64,000 bases of DNA from Urechis unicinctus (lineage: Eukaryota > Annelida > Polychaeta > Xenopneusta > Urechidae). Under the pieces are notes generated by a model. It had not been told where the DNA came from. It worked only from the letters and a program-made list of their open reading frames with translations, and did not search any database. How positions within the stretch are numbered: position 1 is the stretch's first letter; every line of letters starts with the position of its first letter. Where the stretch lies: contig CM067357.1 of NCBI GenBank assembly GCA_034190875.2, forward strand, positions 1,312,170 through 1,376,169, given 5' to 3'. The position numbers were made by a program, and so were the translations under genes. Of the stretch, positions 1-11,650 are shown in pieces.

Positions 1-608
1 CACACTTTAGATAGTTGTTTGGAGTATGAGAGTGTAGCAAGTATAATGATGAATGTCTTCAGCTCAAACATACCGTAATTGGCGCATTTATGCACTTTGT
101 CATTAATATTTTTTTGAATTTACCTTTCCAAAAAACAAAACATAGCTGTTTAACGTACAATGATGATTGAACCTTTTACAAACTACTAAACATCTTAAAC
201 CTATGTATGTGTGTTGAATCCTGATTCTGTGTGCGTATTGCAGTTATATTATGCTTCTGATAATACTGTCATTCTGTGCCTGATATATGTGCCTATTGTT
301 GGTAACATGGGGTAGCAGACATTAAGTTCGAACAAATTGAAAAGCAAATATGGCAGTCGTTATATTGCCCATGTCATTGATGCGACTGTATTAACCAGGT
401 TCCTAAGTGTTCCCTGTAATCTGGGAAGTAAATGAATTACGCTAAGTAGCCACAGAGCGCTGGTTGCGGTAAGCAAGCCCTTTTTGAGGATGCCACTATA
501 GTAATCGAGCTATTAAAAGTTTCTCTTTAATCTAGGCAGCAAATACGTTTACACAATAACCAAAGGGCGCTGACAGCGGTCAACATGCCGTACCAAATGA
601 TGCGATGA
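1..608. other. Intergenic, contains a diverged duplicated segment
   Basis: No gene seen. Two related segments (about 414-495 and 523-603) share the order 'taatct-ggcag-aaat ... cca-a-ggCGCTG-..gcggt', spaced about 110 bp. A third relative sits near 3935-3995. This looks like an old interspersed or tandem repeat; no coding sense. Confidence 0.35.
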
Positions 609-1190
609 AAGAAATCGAGGGTGGTGGTCGATGTTAGGTGGTGGTCGATGTGGGATGGGGGTCGATGTTGGGTGGTGGTCGATATTAAGTGGTGGTCGAT
701 ATTAGGTGGTGGTCGATGTTAGGTGATGGTCGATATTAGGTGGTGGTCGATGTTAGGTGGTGGGTGATATGGGATGGTGGTCGATGCGGGTTGGTGAACA
801 ATGCGGGGTGGTGGTCGATGTGGGGTTGTGGTCGATGTGGGGTGGTGGTCGATGTGAGGTGGTGGGTCGATGTGGGATGGTGGTCGATGTAGGGTGGTGG
901 TTGATGCGGGGTGGTGGTCGATGCGGGGTGGTGGTCGATGCAGGGTGGTGGTCGATGTTGGGTGGTGGTCAATATGGGGTGATGGTCGATGTGGGGTGGT
1001 GGTCGATGTGGGGTGGTGGTCGATATGGGGTGGTTTGACGATGTGTGTTGGTGGTAGATGTAGAGTGGCACTCAATATTGTTGTAGATGTGGGGTGGTGG
1101 TCGATATAGGATGGCGGTTGATGCTGGGTATTGGTGGTCGAAGTGGGTGATGGTTGATAAGGGCTGGTGGTCTATGTGGGGTAGCAGGGA
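609..1190. repeat. G-rich minisatellite, 17-18 bp unit
   Basis: More than 30 imperfect copies of a unit built on GGTGGTGGTCGATGTGG run without a break, degrading at both ends. G is concentrated on the plus strand (GGTGGTGG, GGGG), so G-quadruplex formation is possible. Long open frames cross it on both strands only because the repeat lacks stop codons; their products are runs of His/Pro/Ile or Trp/Gly/Val and are not genes. Confidence 0.92.
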
Positions 1191-1604
1191 ATGTGGGGTT
1201 GTCAGGGGCATTCCCAGGAATTGGGTGGGTGGGGGTGGATTCCCAAATTGAAAATCTCGGGCTGGGTTTGGAGCCACCACAGCATAACTATAGAGCGCTC
1301 TAGTATTACGGCAAAGGCACAAAGTGTAACTAGTTGTGTTGGTGGAGTAGGTGGGGCATTTTTGTTTGGGGGAGCAATCGGAGTCATTTTAAATAACTGC
1401 ATTCAGTTTTTCTAATTTGACTTACTAATGTTGATATTATACTGAATAATATTAAACATAATCCGTTCTTAACATTTGTTAAATTCTTCCAAAAACATCA
1501 ACATAAAATACATGATCTCATAGTCCTATAGTTGTCACAAAATAATGTTTAATCGAATCCACTTCCAATTCTTATCAAGATCATCCAATTATACATTTGT
1601 AACT
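1191..1604. other. Intergenic
   Basis: Short AT-rich stretch after the minisatellite. No coding or repeat signal recognised. Confidence 0.3.
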
Positions 1605-2209
1605 TTCAACCTCCTAGGATTCCTGTGGGCAAATGTGTCTATTGCTTTATTAATGTCCACGTGGATGTCGCGGTGCATGTGTGATAGTTTAAGGCCTGAC
1701 AATCTCTCATTTTCAATTGTTGACCTGCAGGGTGTTTTGATTCTCTTCACTCCACTTAAAGATCTTACATTTCACCAGAGCATGAAGTCACTGGCAGGGT
1801 GCACAAAATAATGTGCAGGGTCCTAACATCGGGGAACATGGATCCAGGTGTCTGGGAGAGGATGGTGCTCAGCGTAGTTGGAAGGTTGGTTGGACCCAGT
1901 TCTTTTGCCATCTTTTCCCATCTGACCTGCCAGCTGTGAACCTCCAGTGGATGGGAGGACTTCACGGTAGGGGTCAACCGGCTATCGTTACCTCCTCCTG
2001 CCTTCTACTGCTGTCAGCGTTACCAATATGGATGGAATGAGCCTGAGACCCTGCAGGGCCCTCTGACGCAGGGAGCTGAACCGCATATCAATCTCTGCCT
2101 GGAGGTGATCTATGAGGGGAACAGCTACAGTTCTTCTGTAGCACTCAGACCTCGAAATGAGAAATAAAAATGACGAGACTGTCCAATGCGGATGAGCATT
2201 GTCATTCAA
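1605..2209 (-). pseudogene. hAT-family transposase remnant (C-terminal part)
   Basis: Minus-strand reading gives YRRTVAVPLIDHLQAEID (about 2150-2095), then TLHIILCTLPVTSCSGE (about 1830-1775), then in another frame ERLSGLKLSHMHRDIHVDI (about 1715-1650). In that order these are the C-terminal hAT dimerisation region of transposases of the ZMYM1/'52 kDa repressor' type, in which the cysteine-rich 'PVTSC-ERSFS' segment precedes 'RL-GL-L-H-HRD'. At least one frameshift and several stops split the frame between 1775 and 1720, so it is dead. The N-terminal zinc finger and catalytic core were not found upstream, and no terminal inverted repeats were seen. Family assignment is firm from the motif order; the exact clade is not. 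Confidence 0.75.
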
Positions 2210-5200
2210 ATGAACTACCCCAAGAAATCATTACCGAGGATGTGATCGCATTAACTGAATTCTTGGTTAACAAATGGCTACACATTAGTACATCTAATTA
2301 AGCAGATGTGCTCAAGATATATAAGCGCCATGGCAAAACAATCTATCAAAAGTTCCAGCAAGTAGTTTTGAAATTAGGATGACTTGAACAGATTTGCAAT
2401 TGCATCAGGAAAACAACATACAAGTTAGGATGACACGAACTCAGCTACTCCCCTTGCTGAAATGTTATTTTTATGGCGGTATCGACAATCAGCCTTAATA
2501 GAAGCTGCATCATTTTTGCAGCAACATCGCGATCAACCACCATGCTTGTACCATGACAAGGCTCATGCATAGCTGGCATAAACAACTTGACCAGGGGAAT
2601 GATTCGGAACTAATGGCCGACGAAAATCCATTACTTCACTGGCGGACGTGTCAAGGGCAAATATTTATTGCCATAGGTATAAAAATAAAAATTCATCTAC
2701 ACGTTATCGCCTGCATTCATTGTCATGGAAATATGTTAAATATTGTCAGAATAACAAACGTGCGATATTAATCGTGCAATTTTCCGTTATTTGTTCCTTG
2801 ATCTAAACAGGGGCAGACAGGGAATATATCTAAAACATTGTAAGCTGTAATGATGCATTGTTCATCTGTAAAGTTTATTTACAGCAGCACATCAAAACCA
2901 AGAAACACAACTTATGTGAAAAGATGGCATTTTGTTGATAGCTGAATAGTAGCCTTCATTGCATACCCATGGATGTTGCGTTGTTTGGATCAAATTGTAT
3001 GGCTGAAAAGGATGATCAACGAATGAAATATATGTCCATGCTTTGAAAATATTTGGATTAATTTTATCCCAATCCAATATCATATATTCAAAGAGGCAAT
3101 ATTGCTGAGGCTTTAGGGAAATGTTTTTATAAAGAGATAATACCATATGAGAGAGGTACTGATAATGCTGAATTCACATCCCATCCATCAGACAACACCA
3201 TAGCTTGTTAAAAATTCCCAGGGGTCGTTACATGAAAAGCACACTTTTGCATTAAAGAAATCGCCATTGCTCATTGAGATACCTGGAGTGTAATACGTTG
3301 ATTGGACCTGACATATGTTGCTTTGTTCAGTGATGTAATAAGACATGTATCATAACTAATTCCACACCGCGTTTTCCGCATAAACACCACATCATCTATC
3401 CACAGTTAAACATCGGGCAGCTTCTATACAGTAACCTTACAGGAATACGATATATAAGCAACATGCCATAAAGCTAAAAATCACACCTCAGTGAAATCCA
3501 CTCTCGCGTGTGCGTCAAGGATCTATGATAAGCGCCATGTACGCGTGTTTTGTTGATGTCACATCCGTAAACCATGATTTGTGGTATGCAGCCATGCAAC
3601 CAGATATGTTGCCATTATCACATGATTACGCAGTGTTATCTAATGTACATTCTTGGTTCCATTTATTTATCCTTTTGGTAGACAACATGACATAATTACA
3701 ATGACCATGGTCAGTCAAAATGACCTATGAATATGTACGGAGGGGGTTGACGATGTTCACTAGCTTAACGGTGACGTGCAGTCAATTCGCGTCGCAAATC
3801 TTGAATGAGGTGTTCCTCATTGTGAAAAGCTGTTGGTTTTATTCGCTACTTGTCAGATAGCGACTGTTTAGTCTGTACACCCAGATAACTGTATCGTTCG
3901 ACTGGGTGTAATAAATTTACATTACCAATGTTTAATCTTTTTTTGAATTACGAGTGACTAAAACCAAACAGCGCTAACAATGTCCGAATGGCTTGATCAA
4001 GCGTTCGCTGTCGCGCGCTGACCAACGATTGGCTGTTCCTTAAATGTGGTTATTAATTATTCATGAAGACGCCAGGCTGCCGCTTGCTGGAGCCAACATC
4101 AAATCGGCGGCAACATAAAATAACCCGGGTGGCGAGTTATTGCGCTAGCCCGATCGGGCGCTGATTAGGTAATCCACTGGCAAAGAAATACTAAGCCACA
4201 CCCATTTCGTCTTGCTAACACCCATTGCATCTACAACAGCGTACAAAACATTTTGCCATAGTTTCCCGTTTATGATATTGTTATTACGACTAATCTGTCG
4301 TACCAATGGATCGTGATATCTGGGTAATGTTGCTGCGGAATAATCGAGCATGGGAGTAGAGCATTCAAGACATATACCAGTTTTGTATGTGCTTTCACTG
4401 CCATATGATTTTAATGTTAAGCTGTATTTGCACTGTCAAGTAAAGTGTTATTTTTTCCCTTTAAGGATGCTTTAAAATATAAAACACATGTGCATTTGAA
4501 ATTAAGTAATCCTAATATCTACGCAATTTTCTGTGTATGTTGGAGCAATTCATCACCTTACTGTTTCCAAGATCAATATCTATTATGATGAAATAACTTT
4601 TTGGTTGCCTGAAACAATATTGTCTGAGAAATAACATGCTCCTCGGGATTATGTTGTAATGAATAAAGTAACGAGTTTGAAATCACTTCTTGGACTACGA
4701 GTTCGGCATACATTTAGATCGGATTTCCCTACACCATTTGATCACACATAGTTCACGTCCTTTGAGAATAGGAGGCAGAGCCACCGTTACCAAACATTGT
4801 GGGGTAAATCATCTCCAGAGAATAGTCAAAATTTGCGCACCGTAACCTAGACTTAAATCAAGGTTTATATGCAATGCGAATTCAATGGCGTTAGCATTCA
4901 ACTAATTTTCGTATGCTTCAGTTTTCGGTTCCACCCAGCGGAGAGAGGACACAACAAGCATGTTGAAATTACTTTTGAGAAGCTGCTCTACTACCGCATT
5001 GATATAGAATTAGCATGTATCAATAGATGCCTGATATCGGCTGCATCGATAATATGCGTCATTAGATCAATAAAGATTCGTTACCCGACGGAACTGTTAA
5101 GATAAACACGACATTCTTCAGCATTCCATTTGTTCAGCACCAAAATATCAAATGTTCTAATGTATTGCCGTCAATTGGTAATGCGTGCTTATGAAATATT

Positions 5201-5576
5201 CAGTACCGAGTAGAATTTATCTAAAATGCCACAACTAACAGTTACAGTGTTAACACACAGCATGAAACAAATGTTCGTGCAGTCACACCAGTTGCTTCGT
5301 AATATTCATTCAAGGCACAACGCAATTATTTTATGTCTTGTAACGGGACGGTCTATTGCGTGCCGAACCCCACAGACATAGTGCCGTGCGGCTGTGCCTA
5401 TTTTGTTCTATGGCCTGATATGTATTTTTCATTGTGGAATACGTAGACCAGGATGATGAGTGGCAGGTGTTCCCAGCAACGCAACAGACAAACTTTCTGA
5501 CAGTACAATGGCAAATGAGCATGTTTCGATATTAGAGCCAACTATTTCAAATCGTTAGCTCATACACTAACGAGTA
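2210..5576. other. Long intergenic stretch without recognised genes
   Basis: About 3.4 kb of AT-rich sequence. Open frames are below 85 codons and show no domain. A segment near 3935-3995 resembles the duplicated element at 414-603. Nothing else can be supported. Confidence 0.35.
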
Positions 5577-5955
5577 AGGTAAGGTAAAACAAGTACGATG
5601 TTTAACGGCACACTAACACTCATGTGTTAAATGGTGCCAAGAAAGGTTCATAGATAAGATTGACCTGATTAAGTAGCCTCCATTTAGGATGAATGAAAAT
5701 GGAAACCATTCTAAGGCAAGTCGCCACCAGCCGATTGACTGAACCAGGCCATTCCAGCCTCTCGTCTAGGTGCAATCCTGGCCTAAGTGGCGTGTTACAG
5801 ATACAGCCCTCGTAAGGACCTCTCCGCTCCACCACCTGGATCCCATTGTTCACCGACACGAGTCACAACCCACGGGCAACAGGTTGCCCCCTATAAATCG
5901 CCTCTTACGACATGCAGGAGGCCTATTCTACCCCCGGACTCACAGGGGGTAGAAT
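5577..5955 (+). repeat. Dispersed ~380-bp repeat, copy A
   Basis: Starts near 'GTTTAACGGCACACTAACAC' and ends with a perfect 11-bp stem (ATTCTACCCCC 5925-5935 / GGGGGTAGAAT 5945-5955, 9-nt loop). Collinear with copy B at 37846-38240 over nearly its whole length, including the blocks GGTGCCAAGAAAGGTT, AAGATTGACCTGATTAAG, GACCAGGCCATTCCA-like and CAACAGGTTGCCCCCTAT. Partial relatives lie at 58025-58215 and, reversed, at 23684-23712. It has no coding capacity, so it is a SINE- or MITE-like non-autonomous element. No tRNA-type A/B boxes were recognised. Confidence 0.8.
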
Positions 5956-7456
5956 AACAAGTAATTGATGCTCTTTACCTAGTGTTAATGGGTATATTTG
6001 GTGTGGCTCATCAGTGCAATATCATAAACCCACACACAATTATTTATATCATGTCCCTTAATTTTCAACGACTCGCCACAATCAACATAAGGATAAATAT
6101 AATGCTGCTATGTTCACCATGAACATTCCCTTATTGCGTAATATAGCTCCTACGACTTAAGAGTTGTTCTGTGGATCTCAGTGTTCATCTCTTTAACGAT
6201 GTGCCCTTGCATCATATAACACGATATTAAACCCTTATATATCACTCCTTGTTACATTATTGATGGAACCGAAGGTGTATGTGTTTGTACATTGCAAGGT
6301 TAGTAAATATGGCTAAACAAATGTTGTTGTAAGACATCACACATGGACTGACATCCAAACATATAGATCAATGAAGTACCCTGTAAATGTCTGGATAAAT
6401 CCAGTGGCTTGTCAGTTGGAAAGTGCTTAGTTAATCATGTAGGGCAATATTTTAGGTATTATCTTAATGATGAAATTGACGGATAGTGATGGTGTAATAA
6501 TGGCGAAGGCGAAGACATGATAAAAGCCGACATCAATTTAAGCCGCCCATTTTTTCTCTCTCCCTATCTTTCTCGAATAGCACGGTACGCTTTGGGCTGG
6601 GTTATCTCAACCTCACGACAGATAAACATTATATGGAGACATGAGAAGTCCGGGAACATATCCTTCGTTTGGTCTAAGCAAAGCCGATATATAGACGTTA
6701 GTCTATTGTGTTTCTATGTCAGTTGCTAAGGGCGTCAGTATCATCAATTGCAGTATAGGGTAGAGTTTTGTTATACGCCACTGCATTTTGAGTAGTCACT
6801 TAAAGGACATCTACTGCGCTTGTGTAATCGCCTTAGAACATAAATGTTCTTATGCGGCTGCATTGAATAAAACGTGCATTGACAAAGCTAAAAGATTTTA
6901 AACACCAAACTAGATTCATTATTGTCAACCGATCAGCTCTGAAAACATTGGTGCTGGACTATGATTAACAGTAGCGATGTGAAGTGGGCACATGGCTGTG
7001 CTAGAAACGCAGGAATCTTCAAACTCATAAAACAGCAGACAGATATCGCGAGCGGGGGAAATGGCACACGAATAAGATGGGGATTCGTTGTGTCCAGTGT
7101 GGTTCTGCTTGACTGGATCCAATTGAAACCGAATGGACCAACATATTCCGACAGTAAACCTATATGCCAATATGTGCCCAGCAGATATGGATATTTTTTA
7201 ACAGTGTAACAGAACAGGACTAACTAATGCATGTCGATACCTGCTGATTAATTGACACGTTCAGCAAGCATATCTAAAATGCTGTGGCCATAAACGTTCC
7301 AAAATCTATATCTAATTTGCACTCGTCTTCCAACCTGACATCATGTCGAATATCCTATTTCCAAGTGGACTAGATGGATCACGGGGCTTCAGCAGACATC
7401 GACCATTTGACTTGAGGATAAGTGTTTATGAGTGCTCATATATGCAGTGAAGACGA
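5956..7456. other. Intergenic
   Basis: No gene recognised. Two overlapping frames of about 80 codons on opposite strands at 6925-7209 have no recognisable domain and look like chance. Confidence 0.3.
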
Positions 7457-7708
7457 ATGCAATATCATAACCACAAAGTTTCGTTTCTCCTTCCCTCGGA
7501 TCATCCTTGTTTCGATCATACAGATTTCGGCGGTCGATCAAAGAGCTCACAGGCGTTACCGACTGGCGAAATATGTGAACACGCCATCTGTGAGCAAATA
7601 GCTGCTTTGTATGAGCGTCTCATGAACCGGAATGTTCTGATCAATGCCGGTGGTCGCCTTGACCACGCTCCAGAGGAGGCGTTGGATCCACTGTCTGATG
7701 TGTTTTAG
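7457..7708 (+). CDS. Possible small ORF or exon, unidentified
   Basis: An 83-codon open frame ending in TAG with coding-like composition (balanced codons, few repeats) and residues such as ICEQIAALYERLMNRN. I do not recognise a family. It begins with a start-like codon but has no clear promoter, splice acceptor or poly(A) signal next to it; it stops just before a tandem duplication at 7768. It may be a retro-copy fragment or a chance frame. Low confidence. Confidence 0.2.
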   Translation: MQYHNHKVSFLLPSDHPCFDHTDFGGRSKSSQALPTGEICEHAICEQIAALYERLMNRNVLINAGGRLDHAPEEALDPLSDVF

Positions 7709-7767
7709 TTGATTTTATGTTAGCGCCACGTACATGAGTTTCACTCATTTGCAAAATCACTGCTAAG

Positions 7768-7885
7768 CTAGTCAGAGTGAGCTCTCTTAGCATAGATATA
7801 AGCCCTTTGGTTCAATGATCGACTAACTAGTCAGAGTGAGCTCTCTTAACATAGCTATAAGCCCTTTGGTTCAATGGTTGAACTA
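7768..7885. repeat. Two-copy tandem repeat, 59-bp unit
   Basis: CTAGTCAGAGTGAGCTCTCT starts at 7768 and again at 7827. The two 59-bp units differ at only a few positions over most of their length, so this is a recent local duplication. Confidence 0.9.
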
Positions 7886-8234
7886 CTCTAAACCCTTTTT
7901 TCTTAGAATGTTTTAATAGTATACTTTACATCAAAGTGGCAGGACTTCGATAAATATTCTATACAAAATAATTCATAGGAGAAAATGCACATTTAATGGA
8001 CTTTCTGATGGCGTCATTTACATATCTGACTCACAATATATCCGTTCCAAATTCAATCCACGTTGGGTAAACATTGCGCTGAATTTCAAAAGAGACACTT
8101 ATGCTTTCAAGAGGCATTCAAGGGACCACAACACGAGGCTCGACCCCACCAAAACGACAGCTTACATTAGTCAAACATTTCTCGGCACACCAACACTTAT
8201 GAAATGTTCTAATCGCGATGACCCGTGTCTATTA

Positions 8235-8260
8235 GAGAGAGAGAGTGATATTTATCTTTC

Positions 8261-8293
<33 letters not shown>
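8235..8293. repeat. (GA)n / (TC)n microsatellite pair
   Basis: A short GAGAGA run is followed within about 10 bp by a longer interrupted (TC)n run with TATC interruptions. The two arms are complementary and could pair as a hairpin. Confidence 0.85.
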
Positions 8294-8490
8294 GGTGGCC
8301 TTGTTAAGGCCAGAGGGTGTCGGTGATCTATGGTGACATTGCAAAGGCCAGAGGGTGTCGGTGATCTATGGTGACATTGTAAAGGCCAGCGGGTGTCGGT
8401 GTTCAATGGTGGCATTGTAAACGCCTGTGGGTGTCAGTGTACTATGGTGACATTGTAAAGGCCTGTGGGTGTCTGTGTTCTATGGTGAAA
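8291..8490. repeat. Minisatellite, ~38-bp unit, five copies
   Basis: Units of the form TATGGTGACATTGTAAAGGC followed by 'cagagGGTGTCGGTGatc' repeat five times from 8291, with a sixth partial unit. Divergence increases to the right. Confidence 0.9.
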
Positions 8491-8549
8491 TTGGTGCTCT
8501 GCATTCTTATTCAAAATAATAAGACAGAAATGATATGTGATAAGATATG

Positions 8550-8910
8550 AAAATAGTTCAGCAGCGGTGTTCTGGTTTGTCATGTAGTATGAGTTGTTAT
8601 TGTCAATAGACTATGTCCGCCAGATAAATGTCAAAAGTGAAGACGCTCTGTTTGTCAAAGCTCGTTAAAAGTGTTCTAGAACGCCCATTCCAAGCATTCC
8701 TACTCGCCAACTTACCGTCTGCCATCTCTCTGGTAATATGGTATAACTTGTTGAAGTCAATAGGCTTGGTCTGCCAGGTAAATGACAAAAGTCTCTTTCT
8801 GAATTGGTTCCTCGCCCTCAGCTCCCAAATATAGACTCGCCTCATAAAAAAGGTTGACTGCCTTGTGTCGAGTGCGGTGTTAGGTTTGTTGGCTGGTTGG
8901 TTGGTTGTAC
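8550..8910. repeat. Diverged direct repeat, ~150-bp spacing
   Basis: 'tcaatagactatgtccgcca' near 8606 and 'tcaataggcttggtctgcca' near 8757 lead into matching 'g(a/g)taaatg-caaaag' sequence. This is an old tandem duplication. Complementary open frames of about 68 and 106 codons cross it but show no domain. Confidence 0.5.
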
Positions 8911-9070
8911 TGACCGAGCTCAATTGAATGTGGTTTGAGCAAGATTTCCCTTAACACCAAGCAGGTGAAGTCATTTGAGCAAAGATGATACAAATATTAT
9001 CGCGCCCCAGTGGTGTCTGTGAGAGTACATGTCGTTCTGATATAGGATAAACCTTCTGTTAAATCAAAGC

Positions 9071-9447
9071 CAAATGATGTGTCTTGTGTGATTCAGAGGA
9101 TCACAGCATTTATAGCGCTGTATAACAACCGCCTTCTATAAACAACCAAATGATGTGTTTTGTGTGATTTAGCGGATCTCAGCAGTAGAGCGCTGTATAA
9201 CAACTGCTTTCTATAAACAACCAAATGATGTGTTTTATGTGATTCAGAGGATCACAACAGTATAGCGCTGTATAACAACCGCCTTCTTTAAACAACCAAA
9301 TGATGTGTCTTGTGTGATTCAGCGGATCACAACAGTATAGTGCTGTATAACAACCGCCTTCTATCAACGACCAAATGATGTGTCTTGTGTAATTCAGCGG
9401 ATCACAACAGTATAGCGCTGTATAACAACCGCCTTCTATCAACAACC
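9071..9447. repeat. 75-76 bp tandem repeat, five copies
   Basis: CAAATGATGTGT starts at 9071, 9147, 9222, 9297 and 9372. Each unit carries a TATAGCGCTGTATA-like near-palindrome (AGCGCT core) and GCCTTCTAT near its end. The copies are very similar, which suggests recent amplification. A minus-strand open frame through it encodes only the repeat. Confidence 0.95.
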
Positions 9448-10177
9448 TAACACAGAGCCAGGGCTGATTGGTGGTCGCGTCCTCTGACGCTGCTCATGTG
9501 TGACGTCATCCGATCATTGGAGTCGGGTTTGGTCAGTGTGGATTCCCATCTACAAGAGAGTTATTTAGGGAATGCGGCTTATTGCATCAGCCCGATGGTG
9601 TCACTGGGTCCTTTGCCTTATAGCTAGTTGTAGTCATAGAGAGTATATTACTAATTCATTTATATTCTCGTGTACATTGAGAGCGATTGAGTGGAAATCC
9701 GGCGTGAAACGAGCGGCAGTATAGCCGAGACGTGAAGGCGAGCTGCCGACTTGTTCTATGTTTTGCCATCAGTGGCACACATACGACAGGTAACCAGCTG
9801 TTACGCAACTAAGCTTTGTGACTGTGACCATATTAGTCACATATCCTGCCAACAACGTCAACACCGATACACCTCAGGCTATGTTTGAATGGGGATTTTA
9901 TGACATTACTGAAAACGTCAGAGGCACATTAAGTCAAACTTGACTCGTCGTTAGGTAAGCTACCTACTGAATTTACAATCGATTTGTACATACCTGGGCA
10001 AGCCTTTATAACACCCATAAAAGGGTTTATCTGTCCATGGCGAGTGGTTTGAATTTTCCCAAGGTACTTATGGTTTAATTTGAGAACTTCAGCCAACATA
10101 GCCAAACTTCCCTGTCTACTTGTCGTCTTCTTCGACTAATCTAATGTAAGCCTTCTGGTGAATAATTTGCAATCACC
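9448..10177. other. Intergenic
   Basis: No gene, repeat or RNA signal recognised between the 75-bp repeat array and the CACTCA-rich tract. Confidence 0.3.
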
Positions 10178-10404
10178 CACTCGTGCATTCATTGAATCAC
10201 TCGCACACTCACCGAACCACTCACTCAACGATTCTTTCAACCATTCACTCCACCATTCTCTCAACCATTTAATCAAACACTCACTCATTCAACCACCCAA
10301 CCACTCACTCATTCAACCACTCAATCATTCACTCACTCAACCACATGCATAACCACTCATTCACTCAACCATTCACCCACTTAACCACTCATTCACTCAC
10401 TCAA
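10178..10404. repeat. Short-unit tandem repeat (CACTCATTCAACCA type)
   Basis: Irregular 4-, 8- and 16-bp periodicity of CACTCA, ATTCA and CAACCA words. The strand is strongly purine-poor. Any open frame here is a Ser/His/Asn/Leu repeat. Confidence 0.85.
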
Positions 10405-10433
10405 TATATTTATTAATTACATATACACATGTG

Positions 10434-10510
10434 CATATATATTATAAATATATATATATATATATACACACACACATGTGGATATATATACATATATATA
10501 TATATGTATT

Positions 10511-10579
<69 letters not shown>

Positions 10580-10670
10580 ACACAAATATACATATAACTA
10601 TATCGAAGCAAATCATTATATATACACATATGGATATATATACATATATATATATATATTTGTGTATATA

Positions 10671-10741
<71 letters not shown>

Positions 10742-10800
10742 ACACAAACACACACATATACAACAGGTGGCAAACTACAAGTCGAAGCAAATCATTATTG
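10434..10800. repeat. (TA)n microsatellite in a duplicated module
   Basis: Two long (TA)n runs, each introduced by 'acat(g/a)tggatatatatacat' (about 10475 and 10625), each closed by TATATGCGCACACAAA (about 10571 and 10733), and each followed by TCGAAGCAAATCATTA (10603 and 10782). The whole unit was duplicated once and the TA runs then changed length. Confidence 0.85.
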
Positions 10801-10844
10801 ACGTACTAGTTGCTTGATCTAAGGCCCACGATGCTTCAATTTGA

Positions 10845-10989
10845 TCTCTGTTCGAATCAAAATTGGAAGAAAATGATGCCCAATTAAAAGAGCTGCAAGA
10901 AGCAAATGACAGACTCACAAATCGATTAGACGACGTGGAGCAATACAATCAAAGAAACTCTTTCAGAATTTCAGGAATGGAGAAAACTT
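10845..10989 (+). pseudogene. LINE ORF1 fragment (coiled-coil end)
   Basis: The open reading on the plus strand includes LEENDAQLKELQEANDRLTN followed by RLDDVEQYNQRNSFRISGM. A charged heptad-like coiled coil ending in 'LD(D/E)-EQY-RRN--RI-G' is the signature of ORF1 or leader proteins of L1- and CR1-like non-LTR retrotransposons. Only about 48 codons remain. Upstream is the TA-rich module; downstream the sequence switches to an unrelated element on the opposite strand. Truncated and dead. Confidence 0.6.
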
Positions 10990-11650
10990 AGATATTAAAT
11001 ACATCAGTGTGATAAATTATATTGCGCATTGTCTCCACACACATGCCAAATGGCAAGCAATTCCATTGCAGCGAGTTCTTTCCACTCTTTTTTATAATAG
11101 GATAACTTGGAGTTGCGAGCTGGACATTTCTCTCCATTCCAGCAATGCTGTTTGTCCTTAACTCAATTTTCACAGGGGTTCTGGTTAGTTGTGGGATTGT
11201 TGGGTCTACTTCTGTAGCCTTGATATTTTGGTCGTGAAAATTCGACTGTAGTCGATGGTCGTGGCTTGGGCTTGGTATGGCGCCTTATACAGGGGACTAC
11301 ATCCCTGGTGTGTTATTCATTCAACTGTCTCTGGAACACTTCAAATTTTTGATCAAGTTCAATTGCCTTAGCAAGTGCGAGCTACTTACCCTTGTCTAAC
11401 ATTCTTTTTTGCAGCTTGTCCTCATGCACACTATCAATTATGCATTCAATGAAAATCTGGATTTGTGTGGTCACAGTCTTTAATGATTAGATCCTTCACA
11501 AAGTTGCTTGTCCTGTTTGAGCTTGTCACACATTGTGCTCATATTTATCAAGCACAGTTGAAGGTGAATCCTTTTCATCTCCTACTTAATCCAGGGTCTG
11601 GTACGTCTCTTCCACTTGTAACTAGCCATGCTCCAAGCTAGCCTGCCCTA
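10990..11650 (-). pseudogene. Retrotransposon gag remnant with zinc knuckle
   Basis: The minus strand reads LQKRMLDKG, ALAKAIELDQKFEVFQRQL, KPKPRPSTT and then a degraded CCHC-like run, NPCEN-stop-VKDKQHCW-EKCPARN, with KCPARNSK at about 11110. The order (alpha-helical gag C-terminus, basic linker, zinc knuckle with 'CPARN') matches gag of Ty3/gypsy-like elements that lead into a protease. Several in-frame stops show decay. Protease and RT do not follow at lower coordinates, where the LINE ORF1 fragment abuts it. Confidence 0.55.

Noticed and set aside
719-1109. Overlapping open frames of 79-118 codons on both strands
   Set aside because: Translations of the 17-18 bp minisatellite (HRPPPHIDHHP-type repeats); no real gene.
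9071-9447. CRISPR-like array
   Set aside because: The 75-bp units are contiguous with no unique spacers, and the sequence is eukaryotic; it is a tandem repeat.
10413-10817. Tyr/Ile-repeat open frames of up to 128 codons
   Set aside because: Entirely due to (TA)n microsatellites, as are the similar frames at 13917-14546 and 36832-37116.
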